Shown piece after piece: positions 37,618-45,283 of a stretch of 64,000 nt of DNA. The first letter of the stretch is position 1. Every line of letters starts with the position of its first letter. Both the position numbers and the translations under genes were made by a program. The DNA comes from Verrucomicrobiales bacterium (lineage in GTDB: Bacteria > Verrucomicrobiota > Verrucomicrobiia > Verrucomicrobiales > DEV007). The notes beneath the pieces were generated by a model. That model did not search any database and was not told the DNA's origin. It saw only the letters and a list, made by a program, of their open reading frames with translations. The stretch spans positions 1 to 64,000 of the forward strand of contig JAEUHI010000077.1 of the NCBI GenBank assembly GCA_016795385.1, read 5' to 3'.

Positions 37618-38502
37618 ATGTCACGCCCGATTCTGAAGTGCGCCGGCCTCGTGGTCTTCGGTTTTCTGACCGCCGCGGCCCTGACTCAGGACCGCTCCGA
37701 CCGGCCCCGTCCCACCTATTTTGGGATCAAGGATGGTGAATTGCCCGAAGATCCCCGCGAGTGGCGGAACGGGCGCTACTATGACTTCCCCGACTGGGAC
37801 GTCAACGCCGAGTTGCCGAATGATGTCTTCACCTTCGCAAGGCTCCGCTACAACTCGGGAACCTGGATGGGCCAGCGCGCGAAATGGCTCATCGATTATC
37901 CGGACAGCGAACTGAATTTCTCCTACCGCCTGCAGCAGCTGACTTCGCTGCAAGTCGATCCGAAAGGGGCCATCGTCGACATCGATGCGGAGCAGCTCCG
38001 CCATTATCCCTTCATCTACATGATCGAGCCCGGGGATATCTGGATCACGGACGAAGAGGCCAAGATCCTCCGGGACTACCTTCTCAACGGCGGCTTCATC
38101 ATGGTCGATGACTTCTGGGGGATCTACGAATGGAAGAATTTCGAGCGTGCCCTGCGCCAGATTTTCCCGGACCGGGAGTATGTCGAGCTGGAGCTCGATC
38201 ACCCGATCTTCCACATGGTCTTCGACCTCGATCTGAAACCGCAGATCCCCGCCGTCGGGATGGCGATGATGGGCCGCGAGGAAGGGATCACCTACGAATG
38301 GAACAAGCCAGGATCAGAGACGCCGCACTACCGGGCCATCCTCGACGACTCGGGCCGCATCTGCATGATGATCTGTTTCAACACCGACCTCGGCGACGGT
38401 TGGGAGGAAGAGGGCACGGACCCGTGGTATTTCCGCGAATTCTCGGAGAAATACGCTTATCCGCTGGGCATCAACATCGTCTTCTACGCTCTCACCCACT
38501 GA
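37618..38502 (+). CDS. DUF4159 domain protein, exported
   Basis: A 294-residue protein with a signal peptide (ILKCAGLVVFGFLTAAAL) and a DUF4159 domain: FTFARLRYNSG, YPFIYMIEPGDIWIT, LRDYLLNGGFIMVDDFWG, HPIFHMVFDL. DUF4159 has a glutamine-amidotransferase-like fold and often appears beside MoxR and BatA genes in Planctomycetes and Verrucomicrobia, but not here. Function unknown. Divergent from the Fur regulator, sharing the operator region. Confidence 0.85.
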   Translation: MSRPILKCAGLVVFGFLTAAALTQDRSDRPRPTYFGIKDGELPEDPREWRNGRYYDFPDWDVNAELPNDVFTFARLRYNSGTWMGQRAKWLIDYPDSELNFSYRLQQLTSLQVDPKGAIVDIDAEQLRHYPFIYMIEPGDIWITDEEAKILRDYLLNGGFIMVDDFWGIYEWKNFERALRQIFPDREYVELELDHPIFHMVFDLDLKPQIPAVGMAMMGREEGITYEWNKPGSETPHYRAILDDSGRICMMICFNTDLGDGWEEEGTDPWYFREFSEKYAYPLGINIVFYALTH

Positions 38503-38536
38503 GCCGGGGCGAGAGCGTGAAACGAGCGGGACCGGA

Positions 38537-39376
38537 TCACTCGCCCGGCTTTTTGGGAAGCGGGATCGTCGGAGCCGACGGAGCGACGCGCTTGATCGGC
38601 ACGGTGGAGGCTCCGGAGACGGGCTTCACTGGAATGACGCCGGGAGCCGGCTTAGCCGCCGGGGCGACCGCAGCAGGTGCCACACCCGGGCGCATCGGGA
38701 CCGCCGCCGGCACACCCGGGGCTTTGGGCGGGGCCACCGGGGCGACACCGGGCGGACGCAGCGGTGCTGGCGCAGGCGCCGCGGCCGGAGCTCCCGCGGG
38801 GGGAGCCAAAGGTTGACGGGGAGCGGTCGGGACCGGAGCGGGACGAACCCCACCGGGTGCAGGTGCGGGTGCGCGGACCTGATCGAGCTTCACCGTTGCA
38901 GGACCACTGGGAGCGGCGGCGGCTGGAGCCAGAGGGACGGCGGCACGGACCTCCGCGGCCGGTGCGGCCGGGGCAGCGATGGCCACCGGGGCGGTCTTGA
39001 CGCGGGCCGGGGGAGCGGAGGCTTCGATCGTGGCGATGAGTTGTGCCGCGGAATTGCCCGCGAGCATGGAACTGGGGACGTAGTAGGCCGGGACGACGGT
39101 GCCGAGGAGGATGCGGTCCATCGGATTGAGAACGACGCCCTCCGGTCCGACGGGCTGACCGTTCACGCGGGTGCCGTTGGTGGAACCGGGATCGACGAGA
39201 CGATAACCGGCATCGTCGCGGAGGATCTGGCCGTGACGGACCGAGACCTCGGCGATGAGGACCTGGATTTGGTTTTCGGGGCTGCGTCCGAAGGTGATGG
39301 CATCGCCTTGGAGTTCATGGGCGACGGGCTCTTCCCCGGGAAGGGCGACGATGAGGGAGAAGGAGGGTTCTGACAT
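38537..39376 (-). CDS. FHA domain protein with long Pro/Ala-rich tail
   Basis: A 279-residue protein. Residues 1-100 are an FHA domain, which binds phosphothreonine: ITFGRSPENQIQV, SVRHGQILRDDAGYRLVD, GSTNGTRVNG. About 160 residues of Pro, Ala and Val follow without fold, ending in a short basic segment. The tail may act as a spacer or bind other proteins. No Ser/Thr kinase gene is near. ATG 39376 (MSEPSF) is preferred over a non-ATG start upstream. Confidence 0.82.
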   Translation of the reverse strand: MSEPSFSLIVALPGEEPVAHELQGDAITFGRSPENQIQVLIAEVSVRHGQILRDDAGYRLVDPGSTNGTRVNGQPVGPEGVVLNPMDRILLGTVVPAYYVPSSMLAGNSAAQLIATIEASAPPARVKTAPVAIAAPAAPAAEVRAAVPLAPAAAAPSGPATVKLDQVRAPAPAPGGVRPAPVPTAPRQPLAPPAGAPAAAPAPAPLRPPGVAPVAPPKAPGVPAAVPMRPGVAPAAVAPAAKPAPGVIPVKPVSGASTVPIKRVAPSAPTIPLPKKPGE

Positions 39377-39407
39377 GCCCCCAGTTTCCAAAAAACGTGG
39401 CCCGGTG

Positions 39408-40277
39408 TCAATCCGATCCGTTCATGGCCTGACAAAGTAACCAAGAATCGACCGCATTGGCGAAAGATTCGGGCTCGGGTTCGCGGAAGGGCTCATGACG
39501 CGCCCCGCCGACCGCGACCCAGGTCTTGCGGCCCGAGGGGAGCTTTTGGAACAGCGCCTCGGCATACCCGGGCGGGCAGATCCGGTCCTCCATCCCCTGG
39601 GTGAGGAGAAAGGCCAGATCAGGGCGCAGGTGCGGGGCGAGATCGAGAAGCCCCGGCTCCTCCGCGAGCAGACTGAGGGCGAAGCGCAAGGAGACCCGGT
39701 GGTGCCCGCCATCGCGACTGAACTTCGCCTCGGCCGCGGGGTCGGCGCGGGTGTGGTAGCAGTCGCGCGCCTGGACACCGTTGCTCAGGGTCATCGTCGG
39801 AAAAAACCGGGCGAGGAGCTTGGCCACCGCCACCTTCAAAACGGGTTGCCCGTGGGAGGGCCGCAACAAGGGCGAACTCAACCAGACCCACCGCAGACCG
39901 GGATGATCCGAGGCCCGGCTCGCGAGCCAAGGGAGCAGGAGAAAGGCACCGGTGGAGTGCGCGTAGATCCCCGTTGGCGCGATCTTCCACTCCTCCAGGA
40001 TCGAGTCGATCAAAGCCAGACCGTCGGCGACGACCGGCATGTCGCCGCGGATGCCCGAGGATCCGCCATTTCCCGGCCAATCAAAGCCGATCGGACGGTA
40101 GCCGGCGCGGATCATGCGCGACGCCGCCCAGTCGTGGCGGGCGCTGTGATCGCCGAGACCGTGGAGGATCAGCACGCTGCCCCGTCCGGCCTCTTCGCAG
40201 GTCCATTCCCGCACCAGGACCCGTCCTTTTGAGCCGCCGGATTCGTGGTGGGAGAGGATCGAGGGGGCATGGCTCAT
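39408..40277 (-). CDS. Alpha/beta hydrolase (monoacylglycerol lipase-like)
   Basis: A 289-residue hydrolase of the serine aminopeptidase S33/lysophospholipase type. Seen: VLILHGLGDHSARHDWAASR with the oxyanion-region HG, the nucleophile elbow YAHSTGAFL (Ser in HSTG), the acid in GMEDRICPPGYAE, and the catalytic His in GGARHEPFREPEPE. No signal peptide. Substrate unknown; probably a lipid ester. It ends just before the FHA gene and starts 90 bases from the tRNA. Confidence 0.82.
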   Translation of the reverse strand: MSHAPSILSHHESGGSKGRVLVREWTCEEAGRGSVLILHGLGDHSARHDWAASRMIRAGYRPIGFDWPGNGGSSGIRGDMPVVADGLALIDSILEEWKIAPTGIYAHSTGAFLLLPWLASRASDHPGLRWVWLSSPLLRPSHGQPVLKVAVAKLLARFFPTMTLSNGVQARDCYHTRADPAAEAKFSRDGGHHRVSLRFALSLLAEEPGLLDLAPHLRPDLAFLLTQGMEDRICPPGYAEALFQKLPSGRKTWVAVGGARHEPFREPEPESFANAVDSWLLCQAMNGSD

Positions 40278-40367
40278 CCATCACGCTCGCCGAGTCGCGG
40301 AAATATTCCAGTTGCGGATAGATCGCCGATCGCTTATTTTCGCCGCCCTTCTCATGAGGGGGAATTT

Positions 40368-40442
40368 GCGCGGTTAGCTCAGGGGTAGAGCATCACCTTG
40401 ACACGGTGGGGGTCACTGGTTCAAATCCAGTATCGCGCACCA
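40368..40442 (+). tRNA. tRNA-Val (anticodon GAC)
   Basis: A full cloverleaf: acceptor stem GCGCGGT/ATCGCGC (with one G-T pair), D stem GCTC/GAGC, anticodon arm TCACC-TTGACAC-GGTGG with anticodon GAC, T arm ACTGG-TTCAAAT-CCAGT, discriminator A and encoded CCA at 40440-40442. GAC reads valine GUC/GUU codons. A protein gene starts 10 bases downstream. Confidence 0.93.
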
Positions 40443-40451
40443 CCTCCCTCG

Positions 40452-41519
40452 ATGGCCATTCTCTACGAGTCTCCCGTCTGTCTGGCGGTGCTGAATCCGA
40501 AGGGTCGCGACCCCTTCCTCGATTACAAGAACGGGCCCGACAGTTTCGAGCGGGGTATCCACGCCCCGATCAATTTCCACGCCTTCGCCGCCGCCACCTT
40601 CGGGGCTTTTTTCGACTCGACCGAGCAGGTCCTCGACGCGCGCCACCGTTTCGATGCCGTCCTCGTTCTCATCCGTCGCCGCACCTGGATCACGCTCGAT
40701 GCGGTGAAGAAGCTGAAAGCGAACGGGATGCGCGTCCTCGTGGCGTGGAAGGAATGCAGCCACAACCAGATCTCGCGCCAGCTCGCCACCGCACGGGCGA
40801 TGAATGCCTACGGAGGGATCCTCGAATTGGCCGATGGCATCCTTTCCCCGACGCTCGCCTGGCCTCCGCGCGTCGGCTCGATCTCCCAGGACGATTTCTG
40901 GAAAAAGCTGAAGTTCATTCCCACTCCTTATCCAGTCGATCTCCCCTTCTGGAATTTTTCGAACCCCATCTCGGAGCGTTCCGGAATCCTCATCGGCACC
41001 CGCGAATTCAAGACCGAAGCCCGGGGCCACGTGCACGCGATTGCCCGGGCCGCATCGCTGGCCCATGAGTTCGGGGTGGAGCGCGTCACCGTGATCAACT
41101 CCGAAAAGGCACGGGGCATGCGCCTCCTGCGCGAGCTTGCCAAAACCTTTCCGCCCGGATGCCTCCAGATCCTGGAAAAGACGCTGCCGTATCCGGATTA
41201 CATGACCCTTCTTTCCTCCCATCGCTTCGTCTACCAGATGGACCGGAGCACCGTGCCCGGCCAAGTGGCGGGCGACTGCCTGCTCGCCCGCACCATTTGC
41301 GCCGGCGGCAGCTCCACGATCGAGAAGATGGCCTTTCCGGAATTCAGCGATGACGGAACGATCCGGATGAAAAGCGTCTTCGAGCGGATCGAACACATCC
41401 TCCACGATGATGAGGAGTATCACGCCGCGATCGAGAAATCGCAGAAAACGGCGATGAAGTCGCTCAGCTTTGAATCCGCCGCGAGACAGCTCGGGGCGTG
41501 GAAAATCGTGACGGGGTAA
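40452..41519 (+). CDS. Possible glycosyltransferase-like protein, unknown
   Basis: A 355-residue soluble protein. Features seen: alternating strand-helix pattern of two Rossmann-like halves (FDAVLVLIRRRTWITLDAVK, RVLVAWKECSHNQ; later RVTVINSEKARGMRLLREL, LPYPDYMTLLSSHRFVYQMD, VPGQVAGDCLLARTI), as in GT-B glycosyltransferases, where the last part would bind a nucleotide sugar. The assignment is by pattern only. ATG 40452 is chosen since it starts the first strand and lies 10 bases after the tRNA end, so it is probably co-transcribed with the tRNA. Confidence 0.55.
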   Translation: MAILYESPVCLAVLNPKGRDPFLDYKNGPDSFERGIHAPINFHAFAAATFGAFFDSTEQVLDARHRFDAVLVLIRRRTWITLDAVKKLKANGMRVLVAWKECSHNQISRQLATARAMNAYGGILELADGILSPTLAWPPRVGSISQDDFWKKLKFIPTPYPVDLPFWNFSNPISERSGILIGTREFKTEARGHVHAIARAASLAHEFGVERVTVINSEKARGMRLLRELAKTFPPGCLQILEKTLPYPDYMTLLSSHRFVYQMDRSTVPGQVAGDCLLARTICAGGSSTIEKMAFPEFSDDGTIRMKSVFERIEHILHDDEEYHAAIEKSQKTAMKSLSFESAARQLGAWKIVTG

Positions 41520-41547
41520 AAAGCTGGCGGCACGAGGCCGTCCCACC

Positions 41548-41859
41548 TCACTTGCCAAGCGAGATCTCGGAACCGGCCACGACGCACTTCCAAGTGCGCT
41601 GGGTGCCGTCGGTGTAGCGCTCGCGATAGGTGATCACTTTCACCTTGTAGGGCAGCTTGCGGCCGCAGGGCAGGCAGTGGTGGCGGTGCTCCCACTCGGT
41701 CTTGATTGGCACGGTCCAGAGCTTGAGGACGCCCTTCGCCGGCTTGTAATCGTCGACATACTCGCAGTGGCTGAAGCGGCCGGCCTCGGCCGGAGCGGGA
41801 GCGGCGGCAAACGCGGCGAGAATGAGGACTGGAACGGAAAGGTAGCGGCGAAGATTCAT
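41548..41859 (-). CDS. Small exported Cys-containing protein, unknown
   Basis: A 103-residue protein with a signal peptide (RRYLSVPVLILAAFAAAPAP). The mature part has four Cys (HCEYVD, HHCLPCGRK, WKCVV); the HHCLPCG segment resembles a metal or disulfide knuckle. No family recognised. Its stop is 28 bases from that of the preceding gene on the other strand. Confidence 0.7.
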   Translation of the reverse strand: MNLRRYLSVPVLILAAFAAAPAPAEAGRFSHCEYVDDYKPAKGVLKLWTVPIKTEWEHRHHCLPCGRKLPYKVKVITYRERYTDGTQRTWKCVVAGSEISLGK

Positions 41860-41959
41860 CTCGGATCTCGATCTGGGTTTCGTGGGATCAGGAAATACGG
41901 CAAAGCGCGCGGCGAATCAATCTTTTCCTGCGTCTTCCCGCGAAGTCGGGGCCTCAGCC

Positions 41960-42496
41960 TCAATACAGGACCTGGAAGAGCTCCACGTCGAACATGAGGG
42001 TCTGGTTGGGGCCGATCTTCGGGGGCATCCCCCGTTGGCCGTAGGCGAGGTGCGGTGGCACCGTGAAGCGGTATTTGGCCCCTTCCTGCATCAGCGGGAT
42101 ACCCTCGCGCCAGCCGGCGATCACCTGATTGAGTCCGAAAGTCGCGGGTTGTCCCCGCTGCACACTGCTGTCGAAAACCGTGCCATCGGGCAGATAGCCG
42201 TGGTAGTGCACCTTCACGCGGTTGTAGGAGGAGGGGCGGGCTCCGGTGCCGGGACGCAGCACCTCGTACTTCAGACCAGAGTAAGTCGTTTGCACCGTGC
42301 CGGCGGTGGCCGGGGCAAGCGCCCCCGGCGTCACCGATCCCCCTGCCGCCGGCGCGGCCGGTGTGGCGGCATTGCCACCGAGTGTGGCCGGGTCAGCGGG
42401 TTTGACGGTGGGAGATGCAGCCCCGTCATCGCCGACACAACCGAACAGCGCGAGGCAGGATACCAGCATCAAAACGAGAGAGGCGAAGCGGATCAT
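41960..42496 (-). CDS. FKBP-type peptidyl-prolyl isomerase lipoprotein
   Basis: A 178-residue lipoprotein: lipobox LALFGC, a Pro/Ala-rich spacer of about 60 residues, then an FKBP domain (VKVHYHGYLPDGTVFDSSVQ, VIAGWREGIPLM, PHLAYGQRGMPPKIGPNQTL). Catalyses cis-trans isomerisation at proline in the periplasm and helps folding. ATG 42496 is fixed by the lipoprotein signal. The active-site aromatics Y, F, W are in place. Confidence 0.9.
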   Translation of the reverse strand: MIRFASLVLMLVSCLALFGCVGDDGAASPTVKPADPATLGGNAATPAAPAAGGSVTPGALAPATAGTVQTTYSGLKYEVLRPGTGARPSSYNRVKVHYHGYLPDGTVFDSSVQRGQPATFGLNQVIAGWREGIPLMQEGAKYRFTVPPHLAYGQRGMPPKIGPNQTLMFDVELFQVLY

Positions 42497-42632
42497 GGAG
42501 TGGTGAACATGACAGCATTCTCCGACTTCGGAAAGAGCAAATCCGGGGGCGGCTTTGGGGATCAATCGCCCCCCTTCCAACGTTCGCTAGATCGGGTGGT
42601 TGCTTGGGCGCGGCGCGGCGTATCTTCACCGC

Positions 42633-43217
42633 ATGGACATCGGAGAGATTTTTTACCCGCCCGACCGCGCTTCGTGGAGAGCCTGGCTGACGGAGCACCA
42701 CGCGAGTCGCAAGGAGATCTGGCTGCGCCGTTTTTGCAAAGCGTCCGGACGGCCCTCGATCAGCTACGATGATCTCGTGGAGGAATGCCTTTGCTTTGGA
42801 TGGATCGATGGCATCTCCAAAAAGCTCGACGCCGAGAGTCATGTGCAGCGCATGACACCGCGGCGGGTCCGTGGAAGTTTCCTTTCGGAGTTGAACCGAC
42901 AGCGGATTTGGAAGCTCCAGCGTCTCGGCCTGATGACTCCTGCCGGTATCGCGACCATCTCCGCCCAAATCGGCGATCCTGGCGATCCCTTTGAGATTCC
43001 CGGATGGATTGTGGAGGCGTTGCAGGAAGAGGCGGGTGTCTGGGATCGTTTTGAATCCTTTCCCCGCTTCTATCGCCGTCTCAAAATCGGTTGGATCACC
43101 GAACCAAAGGGCGAGGCAGGACGGGCGGAAGCAAAGAAACGGCTCCAGCACCTCGTCCGCATGACCGCGTCGGGCAAACGTTATGGTACCGAGCCCCTTG
43201 CGTCGTGGGAGGAGTAA
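42633..43217 (+). CDS. YdeI/OmpD-associated family protein
   Basis: A 194-residue protein. Seen: WLTEHHASRKEIWLRRF, SISYDDLVEECLCFGWIDG, RMTPRRVRGSFLSELNRQRI, and the C-terminal domain with FPRFYRRLKIGWI. This is the typical YdeI/OmpD-associated layout (DUF1905-type). Function unclear in the family; some members are linked to stress or antimicrobial protection. ATG 42633 gives the usual N-terminus. A GC-rich inverted repeat lies upstream at 42545-42573. Confidence 0.8.
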   Translation: MDIGEIFYPPDRASWRAWLTEHHASRKEIWLRRFCKASGRPSISYDDLVEECLCFGWIDGISKKLDAESHVQRMTPRRVRGSFLSELNRQRIWKLQRLGLMTPAGIATISAQIGDPGDPFEIPGWIVEALQEEAGVWDRFESFPRFYRRLKIGWITEPKGEAGRAEAKKRLQHLVRMTASGKRYGTEPLASWEE

Positions 43218-43274
43218 AAAGAAGGGTGGTTTGGCCCCGGTCCTGCACTCCTGCACCGGACACACCCCGCCCCC

Positions 43275-43856
43275 ATGTCTTCCGATCATCCCTTTCCCCT
43301 GCACGACGAAACCACCGCTCCCCCAGCAGCCGCCGCCGCGCTCGCGGCCACGCGGAAAAATTTCGGCATGATCCCGAATCTCGAACGAGTCATGGCCTCG
43401 GCTCCGCCCTTGCTGCAAGCCTACTCGATGACCTGGGATCTTTTCGACACGACCACGTTCAGCGAGGTCGAACGGCAGGTCGTCTACCTCGTCGCCAATT
43501 TCGAGAATGATTGCGCCTATTGCGTGCCCTGGCACACGCTCCTTGCCAAAAAAGCGGGAATGACTCCCGCGGCGATCGAAGCCCTGCGGAGTGGATCACG
43601 GATTCCGGATGAAAAACTCGAAGCCCTGCGCGTTTTCACCCGGACGATGGTCGTGAACCGGGGCAAGGCGGTCGCGGCGGATCTGGAGGCCTTCTACGCC
43701 GCCGGCTACACTTCCGTGCAGGTACTCGAGGTAATCCTCGGTCTCGCGGTCAAGTTGATGAGCAACTACACCAATTCGGTCGCGGCGACGCCACTCGATC
43801 CCCAGCCACGACCCTACCTCTGGAAAAAACCGACGATCCCGCCGCGCGACGAGTGA
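43275..43856 (+). CDS. Carboxymuconolactone decarboxylase/AhpD-like protein
   Basis: A 193-residue AhpD-like protein. Seen: LEPYSMTWDLF-like helix and the active motif CAYCVPWHTLLAKKAG, in which the two Cys and His are the redox centre of the family. Such proteins reduce peroxides with a lipoyl partner or act in an aromatic pathway; no partner gene is near. It lies 57 bases after the YdeI-like gene on the same strand and ends next to the HxlR gene, converging. Confidence 0.87.
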   Translation: MSSDHPFPLHDETTAPPAAAAALAATRKNFGMIPNLERVMASAPPLLQAYSMTWDLFDTTTFSEVERQVVYLVANFENDCAYCVPWHTLLAKKAGMTPAAIEALRSGSRIPDEKLEALRVFTRTMVVNRGKAVAADLEAFYAAGYTSVQVLEVILGLAVKLMSNYTNSVAATPLDPQPRPYLWKKPTIPPRDE

Positions 43857-43860
43857 CTTC

Positions 43861-44241
43861 TCACGACTGGTTCAAGAGGTCGGCCCGGGTCCCTTCCTCC
43901 CATCGCAGGCCCCATTCCTTCATCGCGAGGAGGACGGGTTTCAGGGCTTTCCCCTTTTCGGTCAATTCGTAGGCAAAACGTTTGCCGCCTTCGAGGGGCA
44001 CCCGGGAGATCAGTCCGCTCTCCGTGAGCCGCTCGAGCCGGTCGCTGAGCAGGTTGGTCGGGATGCCCTCGGGCGAGGCGGTGAAGTCCTTGAAACGGCT
44101 CCTGCCGAGAAAAAGATCGCGGATCACCAGCAGGGTCCAGCGATCACCGAACAGATCCAGGGCGCAAGCCACGGGGCACGGAGAACGCCGGCTCGAGGGA
44201 GCGGGGGAGGAAGTCGAGGAAGCGGGGGGCCTGCGGGGCAT
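43861..44241 (-). CDS. HxlR family transcriptional regulator
   Basis: A 126-residue winged-helix regulator of the HxlR family: CPVACALDLFGDRWTLLVIR, FLGRSRFKDF, GIPTNLLSDRLERLTESGLI, FAYELTEKGKAL. The conserved Cys near the N-terminus can act as a redox or electrophile switch in related proteins. Divergent from the DinB/DUF1569-like gene; the palindrome at 44285 between them is the likely operator. Confidence 0.9.
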   Translation of the reverse strand: MPRRPPASSTSSPAPSSRRSPCPVACALDLFGDRWTLLVIRDLFLGRSRFKDFTASPEGIPTNLLSDRLERLTESGLISRVPLEGGKRFAYELTEKGKALKPVLLAMKEWGLRWEEGTRADLLNQS

Positions 44242-44284
44242 TCCCCAAGATCGGTAAATTCACTTTCAATTCAAAAGTTTTTTC

Positions 44285-44301
44285 ACTTGCAAAGTGCAAG
44301 T
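44285..44301. promoter_or_regulatory. Palindromic operator between HxlR and DUF1569-like genes
   Basis: A perfect 7-3-7 palindrome, ACTTGCA-AAG-TGCAAGT, lies 18 bases before the start of the DUF1569-like gene and 44 bases before the hxlR start. Its size and symmetry fit binding by an HxlR dimer. It would then control both divergent genes. Confidence 0.7.
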
Positions 44302-44319
44302 AAAATTCCAACTTACCGC

Positions 44320-44907
44320 ATGCCAGAAATCACCGAACCCCCACTCGACTCCCCCGGGGCCGGCTTGCCCGCCCCCGAACTCTTCATTGCCCGGAAGATA
44401 TTTGCCTGGAAACGCCGCTTCGGATCGCGGGAGGGATTCAGCCGGGAGTTCGAAGCCACCCGGGATGCCATCCGCAATCTCGTGGCCTCGATTCCCGAGG
44501 CGGACCGCGGTCGGCGGGTCCTGATCCCGAGACCGCGCGGGCTCGAGGACAGCAGCCGGTATTGGTCGGTCTGGATGACGCTGGACCATCTCCGCATCGT
44601 TAACGAAGCCTTTGCCGGGATCATCCCGATGCTCTCCAAGGGAAAGCTTCCTCCCGGAAAAGCGGATACCGCCGCCGTCAAACCCTCGCCAGCGGCCGGT
44701 TCGGAGAGTGAGGGGGCCTTCGAGACCTCCTGCGACGCGCTCGTTTCCGTGGTGGAAGGGATTGCCGACTTGAAGACCACCTTGCGTTTTCCGCATCCGT
44801 GGTTCGGACCCCTCGATGCGGCGGGCTGGCACGCCCTTTCCGCCACCCATCTCGGCATTCACCGGGCCCAGATCGCGGAGATCGCGAGGCGCCTGCCTCG
44901 ATCCTGA
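44320..44907 (+). CDS. DinB-like/DUF1569-type protein
   Basis: A 195-residue helical protein with the layout of the DinB/YfiT superfamily. An HLRIVNEAFAGIIPM helix provides one His, and THLGIHRAQIAEIARRL at the end has the final His-x3-His pattern that binds a metal in the superfamily. Members are thiol-dependent S-transferases or unknown. The divergent HxlR regulator and palindrome suggest induction by a reactive compound. ATG 44320 is taken because it follows the operator closely. Confidence 0.72.
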   Translation: MPEITEPPLDSPGAGLPAPELFIARKIFAWKRRFGSREGFSREFEATRDAIRNLVASIPEADRGRRVLIPRPRGLEDSSRYWSVWMTLDHLRIVNEAFAGIIPMLSKGKLPPGKADTAAVKPSPAAGSESEGAFETSCDALVSVVEGIADLKTTLRFPHPWFGPLDAAGWHALSATHLGIHRAQIAEIARRLPRS

Positions 44908-44914
44908 CAAAACA

Positions 44915-45283
44915 CTATTCCGCGTCCCAACGGATCCCGCGTTTCGGACCGACGACGTGGAAATGGAGATCGGGGTTCATGATGAATCCCCGACCATCGA
45001 TCTCCAGGCCCTCGGCTTCGAGTCTCGCCTGCTGCTCGGCGCGCAGATCCTCCGCCATGCCCCGGCTGATCCTCGCCTCCGCCGCGACGACCCGGTGCCA
45101 TGGCAGGGTGGAGGCCTCGGCCTCGTCGAGCCGCGCGAGGAAATACGCGACGTGGCGCGGATTCACATTCAGGTGGCCTGCGATCGATCCATAAGTGGCG
45201 AACCTGCCCTCCGGGATCGCGGCCACGACACGGATCACCTCGGCCCGGATCCTGGCGAAGGCGCTGGATCCTTTCGAAGCCAT
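44915..45283 (-). CDS. Alkyltransferase-like protein (ATL)
   Basis: A 122-residue protein made of only the DNA-binding domain of O6-methylguanine methyltransferases: FARIRAEVIRVVAAIPEGRF, YGSIAGHLNVNPRHVAYFL, PWHRVV. The alkyl-acceptor Cys of PCHRV is Trp62, so it cannot transfer the alkyl group. Known ATLs bind O6-alkylguanine, flip it and mark it for nucleotide excision repair. The N-terminal domain of the full-length enzyme is absent. The start overlaps the stop of the upstream hydrolase gene by 1 base. Confidence 0.9.
   Translation of the reverse strand: MASKGSSAFARIRAEVIRVVAAIPEGRFATYGSIAGHLNVNPRHVAYFLARLDEAEASTLPWHRVVAAEARISRGMAEDLRAEQQARLEAEGLEIDGRGFIMNPDLHFHVVGPKRGIRWDAE

Noticed and set aside
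42545..42573. GC inverted repeat GGGGGCG/CGCCCCC before the YdeI-like gene
   Set aside because: Short 7-bp stem of simple composition, expected by chance at this GC content. It has no T-run and no regulator nearby.
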